A stretch of DNA of 42,217 nt from Nitrososphaerales archaeon (GCA_023256405.1 JAGDXK010000010.1:12250-54466); one strand, 5' to 3'. Positions 8,853 to 16,660 are shown, counted from the first letter of the stretch. Numbers and translations: made by a program. Notes: generated by a model from the sequence alone, not told the origin.

Positions 8853-10718
8853 ATGGCCCCAGAGGAAGCCCAATCTTCGGAGGCCAAGGCTAAGAAATAT
8901 GATCAGGGCTTAGTTAAGGGGCTCTCTGATTTTGATCTTCTGATGCTGGTTATAGGCTCAGTTCTCGGGGGCTCATGGCTTTTTGGGGCGTATTACTCAG
9001 CGATGTATGTGGGCCCGGCCTCAATAATTTCGTGGATAATCGGAGGGGTGCTTCTGATCTTTGTAGCTATAGTGTGGGCCGAGGTCGGATCCCTCTTCCC
9101 AAAATCAGGGGGGCTAGTAAGAATTCCGCAGTACACGGGCGGCACGTTTGCTTCGTTTGTTATGGGCTGGGCATATCTTCTGGGCATAATTACAGTTGCG
9201 CCAACCGAAACGCTGGGGGCCGTTCAGTATCTTTCGTCCTTTATCCCAGGGATATTCGTAAACGGCACAATAACGCTCAAGGGGGGAATAATAACTTTTG
9301 CGCTACTGACCTTCTTCTTCTTTCTCAACTACTTTGGGGTGAAGCTCTTCGGAAAAGTAAACGATTCCTTTGGCATCTGGAAGCTTATAATACCCACGAT
9401 GGCGGTGATTCTGCTTATTGTATTTTATCCACATCCCGAGAACTTTACATCACTGCCTGGAGGCTTTGCTCCTTACGGATATTCCTCCATGTTCCTTGCT
9501 GTTTCCGCCGGCGGAATAATTTACTCGTATCTTGGGTTCAGGGAGTCGATAGATTATGCTGGCGAATCGAAAAATCCAGAACGGGCAATTCCTCTTTCAA
9601 CAATAGGAGGCCTGGTTATCATGATGGTCCTGTACGTGCTCATTCAGGTAGCATTCATAGCTGGCCTTGATTGGAAGGCCCTTGGTCTGAGCCCCGGCGA
9701 CTGGTCAGGCCTGCAGAGCACGGTTTTGTCGAACGGCCCGTTCTTCGAAATATTCAGGCTTTCTGGCATAGCGATACTTGTTGCATTTACTTCAGTTCTC
9801 CTGATAGACGCTATAATTTCGCCATCGGGATGCTCCATAATAACCACCGGTGTATCCTCAAGAACCTTTTATGGCCTGGCCGCAGATGGACACCTTCCCG
9901 AGTTCTTTCTGAAGCTTAACAGATGGAGAATACCATGGATATCCCTGCTTGCTTCGTGGCTTCTTGGAGCTTTATTTATAATACCATACCCCACTTGGCA
10001 GCTCCTTTCAACCTTCATAAGCGCCGCAACCGTGATAGCTTACCTTGGAGGTATGCCAGCCCTGATGGCCCTCAGAAAGTTCGCTCCTGACGTAAAAAGG
10101 AGGTTCAGAGCTCCAGCGGCCGGGATTATAGTTCCAGCGGCATTCATAGTTTCCGTTCTCCTTATCTACTGGACCCCCTACACGGTGCTCTATGGAACTG
10201 TGGTTGTTACGCTCGCCGGTCTTCCACTTTACTTTATTTATTCCGCTAGAAAATACGGAAGAAAGCTGCTAGTGGCGCTCTCATCTTCAGCTGTTTACCT
10301 GGCCATCTTGTTCTTTATAACTTACTATATCGCATACCGGAGGATAGCGCTTCCCTACTCGGAAAGCATAACGGAGCAGATGGGCTTCATATTCCCATTC
10401 CTTGAGTTCTGGAGCGCCCTTGTGGTTCTGCTGATCGCATACATTTTTGTGAACTATTATGCTATAAACGAAAATGGAAGAAAACATGTAAGGTCAGGAC
10501 TGTGGATAGTAGCGCTGCTGGTTACTCTGCTTCTGATCTCGTTCTTTGGACCTTACGGTCCCCTTGAGTCGCCTCTAATAACATTCCCTGAGGACAACTT
10601 TGTTGCTATAGCCGTCGGGATCATTTTCTACCTGTGGTCGGTCAGGGCCTCCTTCTTCACGGAGGACCTTGGAGCTGTGCTGAGCGAATACAGGGAAAGC
10701 GCCAAAAAACCTGACTGA
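8853..10718 (+). CDS. APC-family amino acid permease with extended C-terminal membrane region
   Basis: A 621-residue membrane protein. The N-terminal 440 residues are a standard APC permease: DFDLLMLVIGSVLGGSWLFG forms the first membrane segment with its glycine-rich break, and ISPSGCSIITTGVSSRTFYG and LAADGHLPEFF form the loop between later segments. A further region of about 150 residues carries extra hydrophobic segments, giving an estimated 14 in total. This is longer than the roughly 500-residue norm. The substrate is probably an amino acid. It is divergently transcribed from the previous permease and stands alone. Immediately after its TGA begins a decayed mobile-element remnant (10719-10815), so its natural 3' flank has been replaced. 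Confidence 0.87.
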   Translation: MAPEEAQSSEAKAKKYDQGLVKGLSDFDLLMLVIGSVLGGSWLFGAYYSAMYVGPASIISWIIGGVLLIFVAIVWAEVGSLFPKSGGLVRIPQYTGGTFASFVMGWAYLLGIITVAPTETLGAVQYLSSFIPGIFVNGTITLKGGIITFALLTFFFFLNYFGVKLFGKVNDSFGIWKLIIPTMAVILLIVFYPHPENFTSLPGGFAPYGYSSMFLAVSAGGIIYSYLGFRESIDYAGESKNPERAIPLSTIGGLVIMMVLYVLIQVAFIAGLDWKALGLSPGDWSGLQSTVLSNGPFFEIFRLSGIAILVAFTSVLLIDAIISPSGCSIITTGVSSRTFYGLAADGHLPEFFLKLNRWRIPWISLLASWLLGALFIIPYPTWQLLSTFISAATVIAYLGGMPALMALRKFAPDVKRRFRAPAAGIIVPAAFIVSVLLIYWTPYTVLYGTVVVTLAGLPLYFIYSARKYGRKLLVALSSSAVYLAILFFITYYIAYRRIALPYSESITEQMGFIFPFLEFWSALVVLLIAYIFVNYYAINENGRKHVRSGLWIVALLVTLLLISFFGPYGPLESPLITFPEDNFVAIAVGIIFYLWSVRASFFTEDLGAVLSEYRESAKKPD

Positions 10719-10815
10719 TTACAAAAGCAGAAAGCTTCGTCGTTCATGGCGGGTATGAGGTCAGAGTGAACTTGTTGCCCCTCGAGCAATATTAAAAGGG
10801 TGACCTGGGGCAGAT
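10719..10815 (+). mobile_element. Decayed remnant of an IS200/IS605-like (TnpB-type) element tail
   Basis: The first 21 bases (10719-10739) match exactly, in inverted orientation, bases 15376-15396. Read in the frame from 10721, both copies encode 24 codons beginning TKAESF and then stop at the same distance (TAA 10793-10795 here). Conserved positions include an ESF-x-x-x-G core and a Glu seven residues after that core begins its second half. After the stop, AAAAGGGTGACC resembles the segment following the other copy. The shared reading frame and shared stop show that this was the C-terminus of a coding gene. Assignment to TnpB is inferred from the right-end hairpins of the other copies. No catalytic motifs survive. 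Confidence 0.5.
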
Positions 10816-10856
10816 GATTTAAACACCAGCCCGTCAGGTTTATTTAGCGTTTCAAA

Positions 10857-10870
10857 AGAAGCGATGCTTC
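10857..10870 (-). terminator. Short hairpin at the 3' end of the thioesterase gene
   Basis: GAAGC-GAT-GCTTC forms a perfect 5-bp stem directly after the stop of the thioesterase gene on the minus strand. The short stem and lack of a following T-run make termination only a possibility. Confidence 0.3.
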
Positions 10871-11272
10871 CTAAAATCGCTCTGTATAAAAGTATGTGCC
10901 CTTTACGATGCTACACAGCGTGTTGTTCCCGTCATAGACCTCAATCAGCGCGTAAGCCAGGTTCTTTCCGCCCTTGATAATCCTCGATCTGGCAACTATG
11001 GGGCCCGTTGTTATCGGCCTCATGTACGTTATTTCAAGGTCTACTGTTACTTCGTTATAACCAAGGTTGCTGGTCAGCGCCGCGCATCCGCCAGCGGCAT
11101 CTGCAAGCGTTGCTATAGCTCCTCCGTTAACGAAACCTCCGAACCTCGTTATCTCCTCCCTGAAGTCCATATAGAGCGCACACTCTCCATGCCCGATGTT
11201 TTTGACTTTTATCCCAACGTGTTTGAGAAACGGATCATTCTCTAGGATCTCCTTAAGGAAGTCCAGACTCAT
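10871..11272 (-). CDS. PaaI-type hot-dog thioesterase
   Basis: About 133 residues, the usual length for a single hot-dog fold acyl-CoA thioesterase of the PaaI group. The diagnostic segment is RFGGFVNGGAIATLADAAGG, in which the Asn-Gly-Gly and Asp belong to the active-site helix (PaaI consensus NxxGxxHGGxxxxLxD; a His is replaced by Asn). The family hydrolyses aryl- or acyl-CoA thioesters in the cytoplasm. The ATG at 11272 is preferred over the TTG at 11284, because a TATA-like GCTTTTAGA centred near 11298 lies 26 nt before it. The gene is single and follows the DUF998 gene on the same strand with its own promoter. It could support the acyl-CoA metabolism encoded at 20633-32807. Confidence 0.85.
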   Translation of the reverse strand: MSLDFLKEILENDPFLKHVGIKVKNIGHGECALYMDFREEITRFGGFVNGGAIATLADAAGGCAALTSNLGYNEVTVDLEITYMRPITTGPIVARSRIIKGGKNLAYALIEVYDGNNTLCSIVKGTYFYTERF

Positions 11273-11311
11273 AACATGTATCAACTGTAAGCATCTAAAA
11301 GCTTTGCTGAG

Positions 11312-11875
11312 CTAAGACGATCTGTAGAGGTAGCCGCTGAAATAAAGTATCCATAGAAGCACCGGATATGCTATCATCCTCTCTATGCCGCCTGGCCCAA
11401 GCCCAAGCGTGACCCCTGATGCAAATAAGAATAGCGAAACAAGGGAGAAAAGACCGACAAGGATGGATATGTATTTCATTAAAGAACCCTGAAGTCTATA
11501 GGAGCTGATGACTGCAAGTGAACCAAAGAGGAACGTTATAAACGAGACTATAGTGTGTATGTGATAAGGAGAGTACTCCGGAAACACCCCCACTAGAAAA
11601 GCGCCCAGACCTCCTATGAACATGAGGGTCGGGAAGAGCTTCGTTTTCAGGCCCTTATAAACGAGGTATGATGAAATCATGATAGCAATCCCGAAGATCA
11701 TTATAGATGGGTTGAATACAAACGATGTAGATCCCACTCCAAGATCGCTTATATAGTTGGAGCTTATGCTATACCCTTTGTACTCCGCTTCCGCTACAAT
11801 CATCATGATTATGAACTGAAAGGTCCCTACAAAGGTTATGACTCCAGCGTTTCTCAGGTGCGAACTATCGTTCAT
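11312..11875 (-). CDS. DUF998-family membrane protein
   Basis: 187 residues with six predicted membrane segments spread evenly. The region EYKGYSISSNYISDLGVG after the first segment and VGVFPEYSPYHIHTIVSF in the middle are hallmarks of the DUF998 family: a conserved N-x-x-S-D-L-G motif and a His pair in a membrane segment. Members occur widely in archaea and bacteria and have no assigned function. The gene shares a 74-nt AT-rich region with the divergent UPF0282 gene. Nothing in the context points to a partner. Confidence 0.75.
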   Translation of the reverse strand: MNDSSHLRNAGVITFVGTFQFIIMMIVAEAEYKGYSISSNYISDLGVGSTSFVFNPSIMIFGIAIMISSYLVYKGLKTKLFPTLMFIGGLGAFLVGVFPEYSPYHIHTIVSFITFLFGSLAVISSYRLQGSLMKYISILVGLFSLVSLFLFASGVTLGLGPGGIERMIAYPVLLWILYFSGYLYRSS

Positions 11876-11907
11876 ATAACTAATGTTAAAACGTCTGCCT
11901 TAATAGC

Positions 11908-11915
11908 TTTATAAT
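11908..11915 (+). promoter_or_regulatory. TATA box for the UPF0282 gene
   Basis: TTTATAAT centred 38 nt before the TTG at 11950, which would leave a leader of roughly 10 nt. The overlapping minus-strand sequence near 11900 (CTATTAAG) may serve the DUF998 gene. Confidence 0.4.
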
Positions 11916-11949
11916 TTTATATTGAAGATGAGAGTATGAGCATTTTGTC

Positions 11950-12873
11950 TTGAGGATAACTCCACTGGGAGAGGAATCACTGGGGATAAGGTCCATGTGC
12001 ATTAAGATCGATGCGGACGGAACGGAGATCATACTTGATCCGGGCGCAAGCCTTGCACCCAGAAGGTATGGTCTTCCACCCCATCCACGGGAGCTTGAGG
12101 CGCTTGCTGAGTTCAGAAGGAGGCTTGAGAGGGAGCTTGAGAACGCCGAATATCTCTTTATTTCTCATTATCACAGGGACCACTACACACCAACGTACAG
12201 CAGCGTCTACATGGGGACCAGGGGCGAAAACATATACTCTGGAAAGGTCGTCCTTGCCAAGGATTTCAAGAGCGCAAACTACAGCCAGAGGGTTCGCGGA
12301 TACGTGCTACACAAAAGCGCCTCATCCTCGGCCAAGGAATGGATATTCGCTGACGGCATAACGATTAAGGCCGGCAACGTTAAGATCAGGATCTCGAACC
12401 CCATACCACATGGCAGGGAAGGAAGCAGGACGGGCTTCGTCATCGGGATATCCGTAAAGCACAAAGGCTATTCGATAACCTACCTTCCCGATGTTCAGGG
12501 CCCGCTATCCAAGGCTGCGGTCAAGTTTGCCACTGAAACTAAACCCGATGTTATTATTGTAGGGGGCTTTCCCTACTATCTGCTTGGCTATGCGTTCGAC
12601 GAGAATGATCTGAAGCTATCAAAAGAGCTGCTGCAGGAGATTGTTAAAAGGACAAAACCGGATCAGCTCATCATAGCGCACCACCTTTTAAGGAGCGCTA
12701 ACTGGAAGGAAGCGCTCCCTGAGGGAATAAGCTACGCAACGTACGCGTCATTGCTGGGCAGAGAGGAGAGCCTGCTGGAGGCGATGAGAAAGGAGCTCTA
12801 TGAAAAGGAGAAACCCCCTCCCGGGCACTTTGAGCTGTTCAAGGGAAGGGACAAAGAGGAAAAGGGGGACTAG
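11950..12873 (+). CDS. UPF0282-type metallo-beta-lactamase-fold hydrolase
   Basis: 307 residues. The start RITPLGEESLGIRSM and the later ILDPGASLAPRRYGLPPHP are characteristic of the archaeal UPF0282 group of MBL-fold proteins. The metal-binding signature is HYHRDHYTP (HxHxDH) near residue 78, and a downstream IAHHLLR supplies another conserved His pair. The family fold suggests a hydrolase acting on a phosphodiester or similar bond. The biological substrate is unknown. The TTG at 11950 is chosen because family members begin at this point; the nearby ATG at 11936 is out of frame. The gene ends 37 nt before tRNA-Val. Confidence 0.85.
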   Translation: MRITPLGEESLGIRSMCIKIDADGTEIILDPGASLAPRRYGLPPHPRELEALAEFRRRLERELENAEYLFISHYHRDHYTPTYSSVYMGTRGENIYSGKVVLAKDFKSANYSQRVRGYVLHKSASSSAKEWIFADGITIKAGNVKIRISNPIPHGREGSRTGFVIGISVKHKGYSITYLPDVQGPLSKAAVKFATETKPDVIIVGGFPYYLLGYAFDENDLKLSKELLQEIVKRTKPDQLIIAHHLLRSANWKEALPEGISYATYASLLGREESLLEAMRKELYEKEKPPPGHFELFKGRDKEEKGD

Positions 12874-12879
12874 AAACGC

Positions 12880-12887
12880 TTTTATAC
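12880..12887 (+). promoter_or_regulatory. TATA box of tRNA-Val
   Basis: TTTTATAC centred 27 nt before the tRNA 5' end, just after the UPF0282 stop codon. Confidence 0.65.
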
Positions 12888-12910
12888 GGATCTAAAAATG
12901 AAAGATTACA

Positions 12911-12985
12911 GGGCCGGTGGTGTAGCCTGGTTAGCACGTCGCCCTCACACGGCGGAGGTCGCCGGTTCGAATCCGGCCCGGCCCA
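12911..12985 (+). tRNA. tRNA-Val (CAC)
   Basis: A cloverleaf of 75 nt without an intron: acceptor GGGCCGG/CCGGCCC with discriminator A, D loop TAGCCTGGTTAGCA, anticodon stem TCGCC/GGCGG (one T-G pair) with loop CTCACAC giving anticodon CAC, and T arm GCCGG-TTCGAAT-CCGGC. CCA is not encoded. Confidence 0.95.
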
Positions 12986-13030
12986 CTTTCTGGGAAAAGG
13001 TTATCTTTGATCAGATCTTAAGAGCTTCGA

Positions 13031-13900
13031 ATGGGAAAACCCAGCGCTTATCTAAACCTCACAAAGCCTCAGGTTTCTTTCCTCCTCTTCCTGGGAGGCA
13101 TTACTGGTGCATTTATGGCCCTCAGGCCCATTGTTGCGCACGTTTTTAGATTCCTTGTTGGTATGATAGGCCTTTACCTTTCAATAGCTGGCGCGAACGC
13201 CCTTTCGAACTATATAGACAGGGACATAGATGCTAAAATGAAAAGAACCTGCAACAGGGCGCTCCCGTCCGGAAAGCTAACCCCACAGGAGGCCCTGAGG
13301 TTTTCCTTCCTGATCCTTTCTGTTGGTCTCCTGCTGGCGCTGTATTCCAGCATTTACGAGCTTTTCTGGATCGTTGTGGGGGTCGTATTTGATCCGGTTC
13401 TTTATAATTTCCTGAGCAAGAGGAGAACGTATTACAACATACTTATAGGATCAATAGCAGGCGGCACCCCTGTGATGGCGGGGTACAGCTTAGCTTCAGG
13501 AAGTTTCTTCTCTCTCGCACCGTTTCTTATTATGCTTCTTATCATAATTTGGACGCCAGTTCATATATGGAGCATAGCCATAAAGTACAGGGATGATTAC
13601 CGCAACGCTAACGTGCCGATGTTGCCTGTAGTGAAAGGGGTAAGAAACGCATCCTATGCGATAGCCGCATCGGCGGTCTTATTATTTGCAGTTGCATTTT
13701 TATATGCGCTCGAGTTCATGAGCCCGGTTTTTTTGGCGATGATGGTGGCTGCGGGTCTCGCAGTGCTTTATCTCTCAATAAAGCTCTTTGTGAGCACGGA
13801 CATAGAGGGGGACTCCATGAGGTTATTCATATTTTCGAATCTTTATCTAGGCATAGTGTTTGTTCTAATAATTATAAATTCTATTATAAGCGTTTTTTAA
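13031..13900 (+). CDS. ctaB: Protoheme IX farnesyltransferase (heme O synthase)
   Basis: 289 residues with about nine membrane segments. It is a UbiA-superfamily prenyltransferase that adds a farnesyl group to heme B, giving heme O for heme-copper oxidases. The first Asp-rich motif is NYIDRDIDAKMKRT near residue 60. The second loop, KYRDDYRNANVPMLPVV, is specific to the CtaB/CyoE branch rather than to quinone or chlorophyll prenyltransferases, as is the N-terminal LTKPQVSFLL. Length matches the family. No oxidase subunits or ctaA lie nearby, so the gene is separated from the oxidase it serves. It implies heme O or A and hence oxygen respiration in this organism (inference). It starts 46 nt after tRNA-Val. 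Confidence 0.92.
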   Translation: MGKPSAYLNLTKPQVSFLLFLGGITGAFMALRPIVAHVFRFLVGMIGLYLSIAGANALSNYIDRDIDAKMKRTCNRALPSGKLTPQEALRFSFLILSVGLLLALYSSIYELFWIVVGVVFDPVLYNFLSKRRTYYNILIGSIAGGTPVMAGYSLASGSFFSLAPFLIMLLIIIWTPVHIWSIAIKYRDDYRNANVPMLPVVKGVRNASYAIAASAVLLFAVAFLYALEFMSPVFLAMMVAAGLAVLYLSIKLFVSTDIEGDSMRLFIFSNLYLGIVFVLIIINSIISVF

Positions 13901-13932
13901 CGGAAAAATTAACGGTTTTTGCGAACAGCTTA

Positions 13933-13939
13933 TTTATAT
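13933..13939 (+). promoter_or_regulatory. TATA box for the DUF4382 gene
   Basis: TTTATAT centred about 23 nt before the ATG at 13959, suggesting a leaderless transcript separate from ctaB. Confidence 0.6.
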
Positions 13940-13958
13940 CCATCCTAAAACAGTAAAT

Positions 13959-14450
13959 ATGAATACGGGTGTAGCTCTGGGCATAATCGCAATAATAGTA
14001 ATTGCAGCAGCCGGAGGATACTATTATTATGTTACTTCACACGGAACGGTAGACATCTACGTGACTACGGGCAACGCTGATCCCATTTATCTTACCATTT
14101 CATCTGTAATGCTTCACTCAAAGAGCGGCCAGTGGATAACCATTTCAAATCAGACGAAGACTGTGCTTCTATCGTCAAACCTCTCCTTCCTTGCATCAGC
14201 ATCAATACCTCCAGGCAACTATACTGAGGTCAGGCTAGTTATAAGCTCTGCAACAGTCACCATAGCTGGCGTTAACGTGACCGTCAGCGTTCCCAGCGGC
14301 GTGATCAAAATTCCAATAGTTCCCGGAGGGCTCAAAGTGCAGGGAGGCAAGACAGCAAAGCTGGAGATACTCATAGGTCCTCATCTGATACAGAACGGGC
14401 GGGGCCAGTACATACTCTCCCCGGTAATAACCGCGACCCAAATCTCATAA
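13959..14450 (+). CDS. Membrane-anchored DUF4382 protein
   Basis: 163 residues. The N-terminus is a single hydrophobic segment (VALGIIAIIVIAAAGGYYYY) with almost no positive leader, which fits an uncleaved signal anchor placing the rest outside the cell. The remainder is a beta-rich domain: VDIYVTTGNADPIYLTISSV near residue 30, ASIPPGNYTEVRLVI in the middle and a final LEILIGPHL segment. This layout matches DUF4382, a family of exported archaeal and bacterial proteins of unknown role. There are several N-x-S/T sites and no cysteines. A T-rich terminator follows, so the gene is probably a single-gene unit. Confidence 0.75.
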   Translation: MNTGVALGIIAIIVIAAAGGYYYYVTSHGTVDIYVTTGNADPIYLTISSVMLHSKSGQWITISNQTKTVLLSSNLSFLASASIPPGNYTEVRLVISSATVTIAGVNVTVSVPSGVIKIPIVPGGLKVQGGKTAKLEILIGPHLIQNGRGQYILSPVITATQIS

Positions 14451-14464
14451 ATTACGATTTCTTA

Positions 14465-14479
14465 ATTTTTTATTTTTTT
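14465..14479 (+). terminator. T-rich terminator after the DUF4382 gene
   Basis: Two T-runs (TTTTTTATTTTTTT-like) begin about 15 nt after the stop codon in the 58-nt gap between convergent genes. Confidence 0.55.
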
Positions 14480-14508
14480 GAATTTTAAGAAGGCAGAGCT
14501 CTGCGTTT

Positions 14509-15201
14509 TTAAAAGTTTATCTGAATGCCTCCACCTCCCTGTCTCGGCAGAAAAGGCTCAATAACGTAGGCGAGCTGCTGGGCCGTTACTGTGTGAAGAT
14601 AAGCTCTTCCGGGACCCTCCAGACTCACGAAGAACCATCCTTCATGAGAGAAAAGCATCGATCTTATTCCCCCTACAGTGGATACCGAGTATCTCATTCC
14701 TTCATCAAACGCAAGAAGATGACCTGCCTCCACTTGGATCCTTTCGTTTGGTCTTAGCTCCCGTGCAACAAGGCCGCCATAGGCGTGAAGGAACAGCTTT
14801 CCGCGTCCGCTGAACCTCGCGAAGAAGAGGCCCTCCCCCGCAAGTATGCCGGCCCCTATTCCTACCATCTTAGCATCATAGTTAACGCCTTCTTCTGCAG
14901 CCAGGAAAGAATGTGACTCAGCCAGCACCGAGTTCCCGTTCAGGTCGATTTCAAATACCTTTCCAGGAAACACCCCTGCAAGAACGGCTTCGCCAGGTCC
15001 CTCGAGCTCCGTAACGAAAAACGTGCTTCCTGTTAATGTTCTCTTTAACGCTGAAAGAAATCCTCCCTGCATCACAGTCCTCATGGCTACGCTGGAATCC
15101 TTTGATATAAGATGGCCCCCGTCCACGTATATCCTCTCACCTGGCTCGAGCGTTATTCTTAGATGCTGGAAATCGTTTCCTTCTATTGAGTACTTTGGCA
15201 T
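14509..15201 (-). CDS. AIM24 / TIGR00266-family protein
   Basis: 230 residues, the full length of the family. Repeated beta-helical segments are visible: EPGERIYVDGGHLISKDSSV near the start, GEGLFFARFSGRGKLFLHAY in the middle and a second GHLLAFDEG...VSTVGG block, ending in a glycine-rich stretch before QINF. This duplicated layout is that of AIM24-like proteins, called AIM24 in yeast mitochondria; prokaryotic members have no firmly assigned role. No signal peptide or membrane segment is present, so it is cytoplasmic. It is a single gene. Its upstream region is occupied by a mobile-element remnant (15243-15503), so its promoter must lie within about 40 nt of the ATG or inside that remnant. 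Confidence 0.85.
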   Translation of the reverse strand: MPKYSIEGNDFQHLRITLEPGERIYVDGGHLISKDSSVAMRTVMQGGFLSALKRTLTGSTFFVTELEGPGEAVLAGVFPGKVFEIDLNGNSVLAESHSFLAAEEGVNYDAKMVGIGAGILAGEGLFFARFSGRGKLFLHAYGGLVARELRPNERIQVEAGHLLAFDEGMRYSVSTVGGIRSMLFSHEGWFFVSLEGPGRAYLHTVTAQQLAYVIEPFLPRQGGGGIQINF

Positions 15202-15243
15202 AGGCTGTATTTTGATTGCAGAAACATAAAAGCATTAGCGCAG

Positions 15244-15396
15244 CTGACCTTCTCTCCGCCATTCATGGCGAAGGTTCCCCGAGGTCTCAGGGATCACCCC
15301 TTTGGCGGGAGCTACTCATTCATTTAATAGCTGGCATGACGTACACAGACACCGTTTCCATTGCGCCGTCAGCGGCGAAGCTTTCTGCTTTTGTAA
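15244..15396 (-). mobile_element. Decayed TnpB-type element tail plus right-end hairpins (minus-strand copy)
   Basis: On the minus strand, a 24-codon tail starting TKAESF runs from 15394 to a TGA at 15320-15322. It matches the tail at 10721-10795 in frame, length and stop position, and 21 bases are identical (15376-15396). Downstream lie a CCCTGAG/CUCGGGG-type hairpin, the motif GGGGAACC, a CGCCAT-TC-ATGGCG hairpin (15257-15270) and an end GGTCAG at 15244-15249. A stop codon followed by two hairpins and a short conserved end is the layout of an IS200/IS605 right end, which overlaps the guide RNA of TnpB. That family name is inferred; only decayed sequence remains. Confidence 0.5.
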
Positions 15397-15450
15397 GTGT
15401 TTTTACGCTTCGATTATCTCGCTCTGAAAATGCTAGACTTTCACTAATTG

Positions 15451-15503
15451 TAACCCCCGAGACCTCTGGAGCCCCTAGCCCTTCGGAGCGGGGAGGAGGT
15501 CAG
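15451..15503 (+). mobile_element. Second right-end-like copy (plus strand), inverted relative to the first
   Basis: The plus strand here reads CCCCGAGACCTC, then GAGCCCC, a hairpin region and GCGGGGAGGAGGTCAG. This parallels the minus-strand right end at 15244-15300 block by block, including the terminal GGTCAG at 15498-15503. Read in the equivalent frame, both encode a PETSG stretch followed by R-rich residues and GQ. The two copies face outward, about 260 bp end to end. This copy lies inside the 3' end of the MFS gene on the opposite strand and supplies its last ten codons. Confidence 0.45.
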
Positions 15504-16599
15504 ATCTACTAAGAAATTCGTTGAGAAACACAACCAGCACAAGCGTGATAGCAGAGGAGGCGCCCATCAGGGCCCAGGAATAAAGATCCCCCATGCCAGA
15601 CACGTATCCTATTACAACGCTGCCAAGAACTCCTCCTACAGTCTTACCTGTATAGAGTACGCTCGTAATTGATGTCGAGTACGCTTCTCCCAGATAGTCT
15701 CCCACAAGTGAAAAATAGAGTGGGATCATGGCCCCTCCCAGAAATCCGATTATTATCTCAGGGATCAGCGGCACCCCCAGAGCCCCTAGCGCCGCTGATG
15801 CTGTTATCAGGGCGAATGAAGCGATTATAGTCCTGAGCCTCCCGAAGCTGTCGGAAATCCTTCCCATAATTGGCCTTCCCAGCCCGCTCATCAGAGGAAA
15901 TATTATGGCAGCCAGGTAGAAATAGGATATGTTCTTCAGAGCGAACATGCTGGATGAAAGCGAAAGAAGCGGAACCGTTCCGAGCGCGTACGAGATGTAT
16001 ATTATAAAAAAGATTTTTGAAAGGACAGCCTCCCGTGGTTTTACACCGCGAAGGCCGGCAGGATAGGACACGTTTAAAACAAGCAGCGGAAGAACCAAGG
16101 CCTCTGCAGCGAACATCATTATGCCTATGGTCTGAAGGTTTTTCACCAATAAGAAGAGGGGGTTAAATATGGTGGCCCCTGCCCCAAATCCTAAAGACAC
16201 AAGCCCCACCGCTAGCCCTCTGTTGTTTCTGTGCCACTTTAGTGCGGAGTTCGTAGCGATTCCGTAAAGAATGCCCTCGCCAGCAGAACCCAATCCCCAC
16301 AGAACTATCCTCAGAGCAAGGCCTACGTCCTGAAGAAACGAAAGATAGCCGCCTGCGGATAAAAAAGCTGCAAGGATTCCTATCTTTCTGGGTCCGTAGT
16401 TATCTGCAACAAAACCTCCAGCTATCTGGAACAACGTGCTCATAAGAACGAAGACAAGGAACATGAGCTCGGTATATATTAGGTCGACGTTATAGCGTTT
16501 TGTAAGATAAACAGCGAAGACGTTCCACGAGTACTGGTACACAGAATTAAAGATCATGATTATGGTGGCTGAGGCAAGAATCCTTGGTTTTATTTCCAT
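15475..16599 (-). CDS. MFS transporter (OFA-like)
   Basis: 374 residues with about 11-12 membrane segments, belonging to the major facilitator superfamily. The loop after the second segment reads GGFVADNYGPRKIG (motif A form GxxxDxxGxR) and the equivalent loop in the second half is GRISDSFGRLRTI. The N-terminal FNSVYQYSWNVFAVYLTKRY resembles the oxalate/formate antiporter-like group, which handles small carboxylates; the substrate here is unknown. The C-terminus is odd. The last ten residues, RSDLLPAPKG, are encoded by a mobile-element end (15475-15503), so the original tail has been replaced. The gene shares an 83-nt promoter region with the divergent malate synthase gene. Confidence 0.83.
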   Translation of the reverse strand: MEIKPRILASATIIMIFNSVYQYSWNVFAVYLTKRYNVDLIYTELMFLVFVLMSTLFQIAGGFVADNYGPRKIGILAAFLSAGGYLSFLQDVGLALRIVLWGLGSAGEGILYGIATNSALKWHRNNRGLAVGLVSLGFGAGATIFNPLFLLVKNLQTIGIMMFAAEALVLPLLVLNVSYPAGLRGVKPREAVLSKIFFIIYISYALGTVPLLSLSSSMFALKNISYFYLAAIIFPLMSGLGRPIMGRISDSFGRLRTIIASFALITASAALGALGVPLIPEIIIGFLGGAMIPLYFSLVGDYLGEAYSTSITSVLYTGKTVGGVLGSVVIGYVSGMGDLYSWALMGASSAITLVLVVFLNEFLSRSDLLPAPKG

Positions 16600-16624
16600 T
16601 TACCACATAGAAAACCAAAATCTG

Positions 16625-16660
16625 GCTTAAACTTTTTTGATGATAGCATAAGTTTAAATA
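16625..16660. promoter_or_regulatory. Divergent promoter pair: MFS gene and malate synthase
   Basis: The minus-strand AGTTTAAGC (16625-16633) lies about 30 nt before the MFS ATG at 16599. The plus-strand TTTAAATA (16653-16660) lies about 26 nt before the GTG at 16683. Both spacings fit leaderless transcripts, and the two TATA boxes are only 20 nt apart. Confidence 0.65.

Noticed and set aside
8975..9670. 231-codon plus-strand open frame inside the third permease gene
   Set aside because: It overlaps the well-supported permease in another frame, and its composition is rich in Cys, Arg and Ser, as expected for an out-of-frame reading of membrane codons.
15216..15512. 98-codon plus-strand open frame across the AIM24-MFS gap
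   Set aside because: Its two halves correspond to decayed element ends in different orientations, and its start lies upstream of the minus-strand remnant. It is a fortuitous frame, not a gene, although its end (PETSG onward) reads through the remnant.
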